A stretch of 64,000 bases of DNA, taken from Streptomyces scabiei 87.22 (GTDB taxonomy: Bacteria > Actinomycetota > Actinomycetes > Streptomycetales > Streptomycetaceae). Below, piece by piece: positions 23,879-32,297 of the stretch. Numbering within the stretch: position 1 is the stretch's first letter; the number at the start of each line of letters is the position of its first letter. The notes beneath the pieces were generated by a model that did not search any database, was not told the origin of the DNA, and saw only the letters and a program-made list of their open reading frames with translations. The stretch lies in the NCBI RefSeq assembly GCF_000091305.1, contig NC_013929.1:5022001-5086000 (forward strand). Reading direction: 5' to 3'. Position numbers and translations under genes: made by a program.

Positions 23879-26125
23879 ATGCGCACTGGTGAGCCCCCGC
23901 CCACTGTGGGGGACGTCCTGTCCGCCCTCGCGACGGGACTGTGGACCTGGGACAGCGCTGCCGAAACCGTCACGGTGGACGCCGAGGCCGCCCGGCTCCT
24001 GGGGCTGGCCGCCGAGCCGGCGACCCTCACCCAGGCCGGTGCGCGGTCCCGTCTGCACCCCGTCGACTGGAACGAGATCGTGTCGGTGGTGCAGCTCGCC
24101 GTCGCCGAGGACACCCTCGCCGAGGTGCGGATCCGGGTCATGGACGAACACGGCCGGGTGCTCCGCACGGTCCGCAGCCGTTCCAAGCCGACGTTCGACC
24201 CGGTGCGCAGGTCCTTCGAGCTGATCGGCACCCTCCAGGAGGTCACCGAACCCTCGCCGGCGACCGCCGCCCGCGCGCCGTCCGTCACCGGCGACTGGCG
24301 GCGCTCGCGCGAGGCGTTCCTGCTGGACGCCGGGCGCGCGCTGGCCGAGGCGCGGTCCACGGAGGAGGTGCTGCGGGTCGCGGCGGGCCTGGCGATGCCG
24401 GGATTCTCCCCGGACGGGCTCGCCGTCTTCGGCGTGGAGGCCGACCGTCTCACCGTCATCGGCCACCACGGTCACAGCCGGGGCGCCGAGGGCCCCTTCA
24501 CCCATATGCCGCTGGAGACGGACTACCCGGCCGCCGAGGTGGCCCGCACCGGCCGTGCCGTCTATCTCTCCTCCCCCGAGGACTACAAGGCCCGCTACCC
24601 CACGGCCTGGCCGCTCGCCGAACAGTTCGCCCGGCAGTCGTGGGCGTTCCTGCCGCTGACCGTCGCCGGGCGCACGATGGGTGCGTGGATGGCGGGCTTC
24701 ACCCACCCCGTCACCTTCACCCCCGACGAGCGCTCGGTGCTGACCACCGTCGCCCGCATGCTCGCCCAGGCGCTCTCCCGCGCGGGGGCCGCCGAGACCG
24801 AACGCGAACTGACCGACGGCCTCCAGCGCACAATGCTCCCCACGCTGGGGCCGGAGATACCGGGCATGAGCGTCGCCGCACGGTACGTGCCCACCGGCGG
24901 CGGGCTGCAGGTCGGCGGCGACTGGTACGACATGATCGCCCTGCCGAGCGGCCGCTTCGCCCTGGTGATCGGTGACGTCCAGGGCCATGACGTACGTGCC
25001 GCCGGGCTCATGGGCCAGCTCCGCATCGCCCTGCGCGCCTACGCCTCCGAGGGGCATCCCCCGGACGCCGTCCTCTCCCGCGCCTCCCGCTTCCTGCACG
25101 GCGTCACCAACGACTCCGCCGCCCACTTCGCCGACCTGCGCTTCGCGACCTGCCTCTACGTCGAGGTCGACCCGGCGTCCGGCGTGCTCGACATCGCCCG
25201 CGCCGGGCATCCCGACCCGGTGGTCCGCATGGCCGACGGCACGGTGCTGGTCCGTCCGACCCCGGGCGGGCTCCCCCTCGGCATCGACCCCGACGCCGAC
25301 TACCCCACCACCCGGCTCGTCCTCGAACCCGGCGAGACCATGCTGCTGTGCACCGACGGCCTCATCGAGACGGGCGGCCACGACCTCGACACCGGCTGGC
25401 GCCGCATCCGCACCATCCTGGAATCCTTCGACCCGGCCCCACCCGGGGACGGGCCCGCCGGGGAGCCGCTCGGCGAGGGGCCGGGCACCGCCGTCTTAGC
25501 CACCGCCGACCCGGGCCTCGCGGGTCTGGCGCCGGGACGGCTGGAGGCGCTGGCGGACGCGCTGGTGCAAGGGGTGCACGGCCCCTCCTCGCACCACACG
25601 CCCGGCCCGCTCGCCGACCGGCGGGAGGACGACATAGCGATGCTGCTGCTGTGCCGCAAGAGCGAGGGGCACGACCACGACGACGCCCTGCGCCCGCCCG
25701 TACGCCGCACCGCGCTCACCGTCGCCCAGGCGGAGCCCGAACGCATCGCCGGCGCCCGCCAGCAGGTGCGCGAACTGCTCCACGACTGGAACTGCCGCGA
25801 CCAGGTCGACTCCGCGGTGCTCCTCGTCTCCGAGACGCTCACCAACGTCCTCGTCCACACGGACGCCGACGCCCTCCTCGTCGCCGAGGTGACCGGCGAC
25901 GGCGGCAAGCGCCGGATACGCGTCGAGGTCACCGACGCCAGCGACGCCCTCCCCCACAAACGCCACCCCGGCGAACTCGCCTCCTCCGGCCGCGGCCTGG
26001 TCCTCATGGACATGCTCGCGGACGCCTGGGGCGTGGACCCCCGCGGCGACGGCAAGAGCACCTGGTTCGAGCTGCACGAGACGCCACCACCGGACGGCTC
26101 GAACGGGAGACCGGTAGACCGATGA
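23879..26125 (+). CDS. PAS-GAF-PP2C (SpoIIE/RsbU-type) phosphatase with C-terminal HATPase domain
   Basis: A 748-residue multidomain regulator. A PAS-like sensor covers about residues 10-115 (LWTWDSAAETVTVDAEAARLL). A GAF domain covers 145-310. The PP2C/SpoIIE phosphatase covers 315-590, with VGGDWYDMIALPSGRFALVIGDVQGHD carrying the metal-binding Asp residues and REDDIAMLLL at its end. An anti-sigma-factor-type HATPase (RsbW-like) covers 605-735, with SETLTNVLVHTDADALL and SSGRGLVLMDML. Such proteins dephosphorylate anti-anti-sigma factors and may also phosphorylate them, linking an input to sigma-factor control. No sigma or anti-anti-sigma gene is adjacent. Confidence 0.93.
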   Translation: MRTGEPPPTVGDVLSALATGLWTWDSAAETVTVDAEAARLLGLAAEPATLTQAGARSRLHPVDWNEIVSVVQLAVAEDTLAEVRIRVMDEHGRVLRTVRSRSKPTFDPVRRSFELIGTLQEVTEPSPATAARAPSVTGDWRRSREAFLLDAGRALAEARSTEEVLRVAAGLAMPGFSPDGLAVFGVEADRLTVIGHHGHSRGAEGPFTHMPLETDYPAAEVARTGRAVYLSSPEDYKARYPTAWPLAEQFARQSWAFLPLTVAGRTMGAWMAGFTHPVTFTPDERSVLTTVARMLAQALSRAGAAETERELTDGLQRTMLPTLGPEIPGMSVAARYVPTGGGLQVGGDWYDMIALPSGRFALVIGDVQGHDVRAAGLMGQLRIALRAYASEGHPPDAVLSRASRFLHGVTNDSAAHFADLRFATCLYVEVDPASGVLDIARAGHPDPVVRMADGTVLVRPTPGGLPLGIDPDADYPTTRLVLEPGETMLLCTDGLIETGGHDLDTGWRRIRTILESFDPAPPGDGPAGEPLGEGPGTAVLATADPGLAGLAPGRLEALADALVQGVHGPSSHHTPGPLADRREDDIAMLLLCRKSEGHDHDDALRPPVRRTALTVAQAEPERIAGARQQVRELLHDWNCRDQVDSAVLLVSETLTNVLVHTDADALLVAEVTGDGGKRRIRVEVTDASDALPHKRHPGELASSGRGLVLMDMLADAWGVDPRGDGKSTWFELHETPPPDGSNGRPVDR

Positions 26126-26130
26126 ACTAG

Positions 26131-26326
26131 TGCCGCGGCAGGCAACGTTTGCCCGTGAAGGAGCGGCGTCCGGTGCGTGCTCTCGGCGTGCCGGGCGCAT
26201 GCCCTCGTGCTGGATGTACTCGGGCTTGTGCCCGGTGCGGCGGTGGGGGCCCTCCCGCTCGAGCGAAGCCGAGAGTGGGGGAGCGTGCCGGGCGTCGCGA
26301 CGGGGCGAACGTTGCCTGCCGCGGCA
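26131..26326. mobile_element. MITE-like element (about 196 bp) between CTAG direct repeats
   Basis: Perfect inverted ends TGCCGCGGCAGGCAACGTT lie at 26131-26149 and, inverted, at 26308-26326. The similarity continues inward (TTGCCCGT against TCGCCCCGT). Each end is flanked by CTAG (26127-26130 and 26327-26330), as expected of a 4-bp target duplication. It has no ORF of its own large enough for a transposase, so it would be non-autonomous. It sits two bases after the phosphatase stop codon and directly abuts the IS element on its right. Confidence 0.7.
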
Positions 26327-26330
26327 CTAG

Positions 26331-27306
26331 ACGAGTCATTCCGAATGCTGACGGTGTGTCCGGGAACGCAGACAGGGCGTCCAAGATCGCTGTGTGACGA
26401 ACAACCTGGACGCCCTGCTGACGGCACTGTACGTGAAGATCGACGACGGGATCGGCGGTACCCGATGGCTGGGCCGGCCGCCGCGGCTGACGGATTCCGA
26501 GCTGGTCACTCTTGCCGTCGCGCAGGCTCTACTGGGTTTCACTTCGGAGTCGCGGTGGCTGCGGTTCGTGGATTCCCGGCTGGGAGCGATGTTCCCGTAC
26601 GTGCCCAGGCAGCCGGGTTGGAACAAGCGGCTGAGGGCTGCGTTGCCGCTGGTCAAGAAGGTGATACGGCTGCTGGCCGTCGATACGGACTTCTGGTTCG
26701 ACAACCACTGGATCATCGACTCCACGCCGGTGGAGTGTGGCCGCTCGCGTCCGACGGTGAAGCGGTCGGACATGGCCGGCTGGGCCGGATACGGGTACTG
26801 CGCCTCGCACTCCCGGTTCTTCTGGGGCCTGCGCCTGTACCTGGTGTGCACCCCGACCGGCATGCCGATCCTGTGGGCACTGGCGAACCCGAAAACGGAC
26901 GAGCGGGAAGTGCTGTCCGCGATGCTGGATCGCGAACCGCACCTGGCTGCGGGCCGGCCGGGGCTGCTGGTGATCGCGGACAAGGGCTTCGCCTCCAAGG
27001 AGTTCGAGGCCGATCTGGCCCTCCGGGGCGCGGAGTTGCTGCGTCCTTCGTTCAAGCGCGAGAAGAAGCGCAGGGGCGAGAGTCTCCTGAAGTCGGTGCG
27101 GCAGCTGATCGAGTCTGTCAACGACACCCTCAAAGGCCAGCTCGACCTGGAACGGCACGGCGGCCGCACCTTCGACGGTGTCGCCGTCCGCGTCGCCCAG
27201 CGCATCCTTGCGATGGCCGCCGCGATCTGGCACAACCACAAGACCGGTCAGCCCGTCATTCGATCCTTGATCGCCTACGACCACTGATCACATCGGAATG
27301 ACTCGT
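26331..27306 (+). mobile_element. IS982-family insertion sequence, apparently complete (976 bp)
   Basis: The inverted ends ACGAGTCATTCCGA are perfect over 14 bp (26331-26344 and 27293-27306). CTAG flanks both (26327-26330 and 27307-27310). CTAG is its own complement, so the ends could instead be read as 18-bp repeats including it. Between them is one full-length transposase. The left CTAG is shared with the MITE-like element. Confidence 0.8.
26394..27287 (+). CDS. IS982-family transposase
   Basis: A 297-residue DDE transposase from GTG. Catalytic landmarks are the first Asp in WIIDSTPVECGRSRPTV, the second in LLVIADKGFASKEFE, and the Glu in LLKSVRQLIESVNDTLKGQL. The N-terminus (LTDSELVTLAVAQALLGF) is the helix-turn-helix part typical of IS982. 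The frame is intact to the stop 19 bp before the right end of the element. It would catalyse cut-and-paste movement of the IS and perhaps act on related ends. Confidence 0.9.
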   Translation: MTNNLDALLTALYVKIDDGIGGTRWLGRPPRLTDSELVTLAVAQALLGFTSESRWLRFVDSRLGAMFPYVPRQPGWNKRLRAALPLVKKVIRLLAVDTDFWFDNHWIIDSTPVECGRSRPTVKRSDMAGWAGYGYCASHSRFFWGLRLYLVCTPTGMPILWALANPKTDEREVLSAMLDREPHLAAGRPGLLVIADKGFASKEFEADLALRGAELLRPSFKREKKRRGESLLKSVRQLIESVNDTLKGQLDLERHGGRTFDGVAVRVAQRILAMAAAIWHNHKTGQPVIRSLIAYDH

Positions 27307-27353
27307 CTAGGAGCCGCACACACGGGGCCGGGGCCCGCCCGGCCCGTCGGGGC

Positions 27354-28397
27354 TCACCCCCCGGCCCCCTCCACCGCGTACCGCCCCCTCAGCTCGTGCA
27401 CCACCCCGAGGACGGCCGCCGTCAGCGGCACCGCGAGCAGCATGCCGAGCACCCCGGCCACCGACGCCCCCGCCGTGATCGCGAGCATCACGACGGCCGG
27501 ATGCATCTGCACGGTCCGGCTCTGGATCATCGGCATGAGCACATGCCCCTCCAGCATCTGCACCGCGAAGACGATCCCGAGCACCCACAGCGCGATCACC
27601 ACCCCCCGGTCCGCGAGCGCGACGAGCACGGCCACCGCCCCCGAGACGAACGCGCCCAGATAGGGGAGGTACGCCCCCACGAAGACGAGCGCGCCGAGCC
27701 CGATCGCGCCGGGCACGTCCAGGATCAGCAGGCCCACCGTGATGCAGACCGCGTCGATGAGCGCGATGAGCGTCGTCCCCCGCATGAACCCCTCGACTCC
27801 CTCGAAGGCCCGCCGCGCGATCGCCTCCACCAGGTCCGCGCCCCCGCGCGGCGACATGGCCCGCAGGGCTGCCACGGCCCGGTGGGAGTCCCGCAGGAAG
27901 AAGAAGACGAGGAACAGCGCGAGGACGGCCATGGCCACGGCCTCACCGACGACACTCACCCCGCTGATGACGTTCGAGGCCGCCGTCCCGCCGAACCGGG
28001 CGAGCAGCTCCTTCGCATGGGCGGCCAGATCGTCGAGCGAGGTGCCGGCCGCCCCGAAGTGCGAGGCGAGATCGTCCGCCGCGTTCCGCAGCGAGGCGAC
28101 GATCTGGTCTCCCGTCTCGACGAGGGCGACGGCCACGACGTACACGGCGCCGCCGACGATCCCGAGCACGGCGACACAGGTGAGCCCCGCCGCCACCGAC
28201 CGGTGCACCCCCGCCCCGACCAGCCTCCGGTGCAACGGCCCCAGCAGCGCGGTCCCCAGCAGGGCGAGCAGCACCGGAGTGAGCGCCGTCCGGAACTCCA
28301 CGCACAGCCGGACACCGACGTACCCCACCCCGGCGACGAGCAGCAGCACGGCACACCACGCGGCCACACGCCGCACGCCCTCGGGAAGCACCTGCAC
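27354..28397 (-). CDS. AI-2E/PerM-family membrane transporter
   Basis: A 347-residue polytopic protein of the AI-2E family. Hydrophobic helices at about 10-60, a soluble loop with coiled character (residues 75-140), then five or so helices. The family signature is the region FLRDSHRAVAALRAMSPR and EGFMRGTTLIALIDAVCITVGLLIL, with AIGLGALVFVGAYLPYLGAFVSG. It starts at GTG with GGGGG upstream. Members include Na+/H+ antiporters and autoinducer exporters. The substrate here is unknown. Confidence 0.85.
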   Translation of the reverse strand: MQVLPEGVRRVAAWCAVLLLVAGVGYVGVRLCVEFRTALTPVLLALLGTALLGPLHRRLVGAGVHRSVAAGLTCVAVLGIVGGAVYVVAVALVETGDQIVASLRNAADDLASHFGAAGTSLDDLAAHAKELLARFGGTAASNVISGVSVVGEAVAMAVLALFLVFFFLRDSHRAVAALRAMSPRGGADLVEAIARRAFEGVEGFMRGTTLIALIDAVCITVGLLILDVPGAIGLGALVFVGAYLPYLGAFVSGAVAVLVALADRGVVIALWVLGIVFAVQMLEGHVLMPMIQSRTVQMHPAVVMLAITAGASVAGVLGMLLAVPLTAAVLGVVHELRGRYAVEGAGG

Positions 28398-28525
28398 ACC
28401 CCCAGGGCATCACGCCCCGCACTCCCCCGCCCTGCTGTGACACCCCGCCCGGGTGACCCGCCCGCGACCGGGCGGCACGGCACGGCACGGCACCGGGACG
28501 CGACCGCCCCGAGGCCCGCCCCCGC

Positions 28526-30061
28526 TCAGTCCCGCTCGTACACCAGCAGCCACCGCCCGTGGGACCGCTCGTCCGCCACCACAGTGAAGTAGCGCTCCAG
28601 GACGGCGGCCTTGGTCCTGTCCCGTCGCGCCGTCGGGGGTTTCGCCACGTCGGGGCTGTCGGTGACCAGCAGGATCCGCCGCTGCGCGAGCATCGCGGCC
28701 CGGATCCGGGCCGGGTCCGCCTCGACCCCCTTCAGCGTCCCGGACCGCTCGGGGCTCACGGCCAGCGCGATGTCCCGTACGCCCGCGAAGTCGCCGGGGG
28801 AGACCAGCGCGGTGTCGCGCCGGGCCGCCGGCACGAAGACCACCGCGTCGCCGGGCCGCTTCAGGCGTCGTACGTCCTCGGCGGTCGCGAGGACGTCGTC
28901 GACGCGGCTGGCGGGGGACCGCTCGGCGAGCGACTGCGGCAGCAGCGCCACCGTCGCGACGGCGACCACCACCGGGACGAGCCAGGACGCCGCCTGCGGG
29001 AACCGCGGCGGGACGGCCTGCACCGCCGCGCCGAGGGCCGCCCCGATCAGGAGCGCCAGACCCACCATCGCGGACAGGACATAGCGTTCCAGGAACAGGG
29101 GTTGGATCAGGGAGAGGCCGAGCAGGCCGAGCTGCGGGACCGCCAGCAACGGCAGCGCGACGGCCGTGACCGACAGCCGCCCCGCCCGGGGCCGGTCCAG
29201 CAGGGCCCCGAGCCCTCCGATCGTCAGCAGGACGGCGGGCCCGATCATCATGTGCCAGGTCAGCGGCGGTATCCAGGACACCTGACCGGACTGCCCGCGG
29301 CTGAAGAGGATCAACGGCAGGACAGCCGCCGTCGCGACCGCCGAGGCCGCCGCCCACCGCGCCCAGACCGGCCGCGCCGCCCGCGTCCACACCAGGGTCG
29401 CCGCGTGCGCGGGCACGATCAGCAGCGAAAGCCAGTTCAGCAGCCCGCACACCAGGAGCGCAGCCCCGTACGCCGCCCAGAGAGCCGCCCCGCGCGCCCC
29501 CCGGCCGCCGTCCCGCTGCCGGTGGAGCAGGGTCACCAGCAGCAGCGTCGAGAGTCCCGCGCCGGCCGTGACGATCGCGTACGGGCGGCCCTCCTGAAGG
29601 TGGAACTGCACCGCCGGCAGCAGCGCGAACGCCAGCCCGGCGCCCAGGCCCGCCCGGACCCCGGCCAGCCGGCGGCCGATGACCGTCACACAGGCGGCCG
29701 CCACCGCCATGGCCAGCACCGAGGGAAGCCGCAGGGTCGTCGTTCCGGGGCCGAAGCACGCGAAGAGACCGTGCATCAGCAGGTAGTAGAGCCCGTGGAC
29801 GACGTCGACCTGCCCCAGCATGTGCCAGATCTCGGGGGCCGACCGTCGTGCCACCTGCCAGGTCGCGGCCTCGTCCCGCCACACCGTGTGCTGCCGGGAC
29901 AGCCCCCACAGGCCGAGGGCCACGGTCCACACCACCGGGACCGACCAGAGCGGCAGCCGCCGCACGAGGGCCAGGGCCGGGGTCGCGGCCGCCGAGCAGG
30001 CGGTCGGGACGACCGCGACGGCCGTGCGGAAGCGCAGGAGCAGCGGGGCCTCAGTACTCAA
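28526..30061 (-). CDS. GT39-type membrane glycosyltransferase
   Basis: A 511-residue protein with about 11 hydrophobic helices and the GT39/ArnT/PMT pattern. An acidic first loop has WRDEAATWQVARRSAPEI (the Asp-Glu that binds the polyprenyl-linked donor). It is followed by VHGLYYLLMHGLFACFGPGTTTLRLPSVL, and a soluble extracytoplasmic domain sits near the C-terminus (after residue 375). It probably moves a sugar from a polyprenyl phosphate carrier to a protein or glycolipid outside the membrane. The only start near the conserved N-terminus is TTG 30061. It lacks a ribosome-binding site but overlaps the stop of a 21-codon ORF. Confidence 0.82.
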   Translation of the reverse strand: MSTEAPLLLRFRTAVAVVPTACSAAATPALALVRRLPLWSVPVVWTVALGLWGLSRQHTVWRDEAATWQVARRSAPEIWHMLGQVDVVHGLYYLLMHGLFACFGPGTTTLRLPSVLAMAVAAACVTVIGRRLAGVRAGLGAGLAFALLPAVQFHLQEGRPYAIVTAGAGLSTLLLVTLLHRQRDGGRGARGAALWAAYGAALLVCGLLNWLSLLIVPAHAATLVWTRAARPVWARWAAASAVATAAVLPLILFSRGQSGQVSWIPPLTWHMMIGPAVLLTIGGLGALLDRPRAGRLSVTAVALPLLAVPQLGLLGLSLIQPLFLERYVLSAMVGLALLIGAALGAAVQAVPPRFPQAASWLVPVVVAVATVALLPQSLAERSPASRVDDVLATAEDVRRLKRPGDAVVFVPAARRDTALVSPGDFAGVRDIALAVSPERSGTLKGVEADPARIRAAMLAQRRILLVTDSPDVAKPPTARRDRTKAAVLERYFTVVADERSHGRWLLVYERD

Positions 30062-30123
30062 GCGACCGGAGGACGCAGTGCGTCCCGGCGGCGGACTCCC
30101 TGGTCGTCGAGCACTCTGTCCAT
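30058..30123 (-). CDS. Possible 21-codon leader ORF coupled to the glycosyltransferase
   Basis: ATG 30123 follows GGGGAC and encodes MDRVLDDQGVRRRDALRPPVA. Its TGA overlaps the TTG start of the glycosyltransferase (TTGA). This would let ribosomes reinitiate on a start that has no ribosome-binding site. It could be chance in GC-rich DNA. Confidence 0.3.
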   Translation of the reverse strand: MDRVLDDQGVRRRDALRPPVA

Positions 30124-30164
30124 GGTCTGTCCCCGTTCCCCTGTCCTTACGGCGAGGGCAGCGG

Positions 30165-30211
30165 GCACGCCTGACGACGCCCCGGCCTGTGGGCCGGGGC
30201 GGTCAGGCGTG
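30165..30211. terminator. Long GC-rich hairpin upstream of the glycosyltransferase
   Basis: GCACGCCTGAC pairs with GTCAGGCGTGC, and inside it GCCCCGGCC pairs with GGCCGGGGC around TGTG. It sits between the pirin terminator and the start of the glycosyltransferase leader. It may be a second terminator or a 5' leader structure. Confidence 0.55.
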
Positions 30212-30352
30212 CTGATCTCCCCCTGAGAGCCACCCGTCCCGGAGGTCAGCCGACCGGGTGGACATGCCAAAACCTACGCAGGGGGAGGAAGGCTGATCCA
30301 GCGGTTTTCCGGGTGGGCATGATCACCCGGAACGCGGTGAACCGAAAGACGG
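30212..30352. other. Gene-free spacer between glycosyltransferase and pirin regions
   Basis: With the neighbouring hairpins this forms a gene-free stretch of about 300 bp (30124-30425). No ORF with a ribosome-binding site was seen. The lower-GC CCAAAACCTACG and the symmetric CCGGGTGGGCATGATCACCCGG (about 30310-30331) could belong to the glycosyltransferase promoter. Confidence 0.35.
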
Positions 30353-30382
30353 GAAGCCCCGTCCACGCGTGGACGGGGCTTC
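30353..30382 (-). terminator. Pirin gene terminator
   Basis: GAAGCCCCGTCCACG followed directly by its inverse complement makes a perfect 30-bp palindrome. It lies 44 bp after the pirin stop, and CCCGTCTTTCGG follows on the minus strand. Confidence 0.75.
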
Positions 30383-30425
30383 TGCCTGAACAGACCGGCA
30401 GCCGACTGCCGGCAGAACTACGGTT

Positions 30426-31397
30426 CTACACCCCTTCGGGGGTCATCCCGTGGACCGCCGGGATCGTCCCCAGCCGGCCCTTCTGGAAGTCCTCGACGGC
30501 CTGCTGCAGCTCGTCGCGGGTGTTCATGACGAACGGGCCGTAGTGGGCCATCGGCTCACGGATCGGCTGTCCGCCGAGGAGAACGATCTCCAGGTCGGGC
30601 GTGTGCGCGTCCTGCTGCTCGTCCGCGCGGAAGGTGATCGAGGAGCCCGAGCCGAACACGGCCGTCTGGCCGAGACGGATCGGCCGCCGGTCCGCACCGA
30701 CCGTGCCCCGTCCGGCGAGGACGTAGGCGAGGGCGTTGAAGTCCTCGCGCCACGGCAGGGTGATCTCCGCGCCCGGCGCCACCGTCGCGTGGAGCAGGGT
30801 GATAGGGGTGTGGGTGATGCCCGGCCCCTCGTGACCGTCCAGCTCACCGGCGATGACGCGCAGGAGCGCGCCGCCGTCCGGGGTGGTGAGCAGCTGGACC
30901 TGGCCGCCGCGGATGTCCTGGTACCTCGGGGCCATCATCTTGTCCTTGGCCGGGAGGTTCACCCACAGCTGGATGCCGTGGAAGAGACCGCCGGACATGA
31001 CCAGCGACTCCGGCGGCGCCTCGATGTGGAGGAGGCCGGAGCCGGCCGTCATCCACTGGGTGTCGCCGTTGGTGATGGTGCCGCCACCGCCCTGGCTGTC
31101 CTGGTGGTCGAAGATCCCGTCGATGATGTAGGTGACGGTCTCGAAGCCGCGGTGCGGGTGCCAGGGGGTGCCCTTCGGCTCTCCCGGCGCGTAGTCCACC
31201 TCACCCATCTGGTCCATCATGATGAACGGGTCGAGGTGGCGGTAGTTGATCCCGGCGAACGCACGGCGGACCGGGAATCCCTCGCCCTCGAAACCACTGG
31301 GCGCGGTCGTCACGGTGAGCACCGGCCGGGCCACCGCGTCGGTCGGCGCGGCGACACGGGGCAGGGTCAGCGGGTTCTCGACGGTCACTGCGGGCAT
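30426..31397 (-). CDS. Pirin-family protein
   Basis: A bicupin of 323 residues starting at ATG 31397 with a perfect GGAGG. The N-terminal cupin carries the pirin iron site in YRHLDPFIMMDQMG and TPWHPHRGFETVTYIIDG (the two His), with the third ligand in GLLHIEAPPE. The C-terminal cupin has LVMSGG-like turns and AYVLAGRGTVG. Pirins act as iron-dependent regulators or quercetinases. In Streptomyces a pirin is reported to modulate acyl-CoA dehydrogenase and redox metabolism, and an acyl-CoA dehydrogenase gene lies about 1 kb away here. Confidence 0.92.
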   Translation of the reverse strand: MPAVTVENPLTLPRVAAPTDAVARPVLTVTTAPSGFEGEGFPVRRAFAGINYRHLDPFIMMDQMGEVDYAPGEPKGTPWHPHRGFETVTYIIDGIFDHQDSQGGGGTITNGDTQWMTAGSGLLHIEAPPESLVMSGGLFHGIQLWVNLPAKDKMMAPRYQDIRGGQVQLLTTPDGGALLRVIAGELDGHEGPGITHTPITLLHATVAPGAEITLPWREDFNALAYVLAGRGTVGADRRPIRLGQTAVFGSGSSITFRADEQQDAHTPDLEIVLLGGQPIREPMAHYGPFVMNTRDELQQAVEDFQKGRLGTIPAVHGMTPEGV

Positions 31398-31424
31398 GTC
31401 GGTACCTCCTTGTGCGCTCAGTTT

Positions 31425-31440
31425 AGTTGACTGTTGAACT
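31425..31440. promoter_or_regulatory. Imperfect palindrome in pirin promoter (possible MarR-type operator)
   Basis: AGTTGACTGTTGAACT lies 28 bp upstream of the pirin ATG and overlaps a -10-like TAAACT (minus strand, 31420-31425). AT-rich AGTT...AACT dyads of this kind are often bound by MarR-family repressors. No such gene is nearby. Confidence 0.35.
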
Positions 31441-31653
31441 TTCTGCTACCCCCAACAGCGCACGAGCCGCATCCCATTCCCGCGCGGTCCCGGACAGCAG
31501 AACGCCGTTGGCCCCGGAGGACCAACGGCGGGACGACCATCCCGGTCACCGGCGAGGAAACGGTTCAGCGCGCCGACACGGCGCCACCGCGGCCCATCCG
31601 GGGGTCACGGGAGGCCGCGCGCGCCGCATCACCCGTCTGCGAAGCAATGGCGT

Positions 31654-32148
31654 CTAGCCATACATCCGCCGCATCGCGAACTCCACCATCTGCTCCACGG
31701 CCTTCGCGTCGAACACCATCCGGTGCTCCCCCTCCATGTCCAGGACGAAGCCGTATCCGGTCGGCAGCAGGTCGATCACCTCGGCTCCGGTGATCACGAA
31801 GTACTTGGACTCCTTGCCGGCGTACCGGCGCAGCTCCTTGAGCGAGGTGAACATGGGGATCACCGGCTGCTGGGTGTTGTGCAGCGCGAGGAACCCCGGG
31901 TTGTCGCCGCGCGGGCAGTACACCTTGGAGGTCGCGAAGACCTGCTGGAAGTCCTCCGCGGCCAGCTGGCCGGTGGTGAAGGCGCGGACCGCGTCCGCGA
32001 GGGAGGGCGGGGACGGCTCCGGGTACAGCGGTGGCTGCTGCCCGTACCCGCCCCCCATCTGGCCGCCGGGCATCTGCCCGGGCATCTGCTGCTGCGGCGG
32101 CGGGGCGTACTGCTGCTGGGAACCGGCGCTCTGGTCGTAGCCGTACAT
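31654..32148 (-). CDS. SseB-domain protein with Gln/Pro-rich N-terminus
   Basis: A 164-residue protein. Residues 1-45 are Gln, Pro, Gly and Met-rich (QQQYAPPPQQQMPGQM). The rest is an SseB-like domain (LADAVRAFTTGQLAAEDFQQVF, DNPGFLALHNTQQPVIPMFTSLKEL, LLPTGYGFVLDMEGEHRMVF). Such domains are found in type III/VII secretion-associated and enhanced-serine-sensitivity proteins. The exact function is unknown. A -10-like TACGCT seven bases before ATG, with no ribosome-binding site, suggests a leaderless mRNA. Confidence 0.8.
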   Translation of the reverse strand: MYGYDQSAGSQQQYAPPPQQQMPGQMPGGQMGGGYGQQPPLYPEPSPPSLADAVRAFTTGQLAAEDFQQVFATSKVYCPRGDNPGFLALHNTQQPVIPMFTSLKELRRYAGKESKYFVITGAEVIDLLPTGYGFVLDMEGEHRMVFDAKAVEQMVEFAMRRMYG

Positions 32149-32155
32149 GCGGCAA

Positions 32156-32161
32156 AGCGTA
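32156..32161 (-). promoter_or_regulatory. Candidate -10 of leaderless transcript (SseB-like gene)
   Basis: TACGCT on the minus strand, followed by seven bases and ATG 32148. Confidence 0.35.
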
Positions 32162-32297
32162 ACGAGTCACAGATGGACGGCTCGGGGTTGCTTCTTATTA
32201 CCGATGGGTAGCATCATCGACAGAGAAGCTACTCGTTGGTATGTGAACAAGCGCGAGGATCCAGTGCCTCGCCGATCTCTCTTACGGAGCCGTCGCC

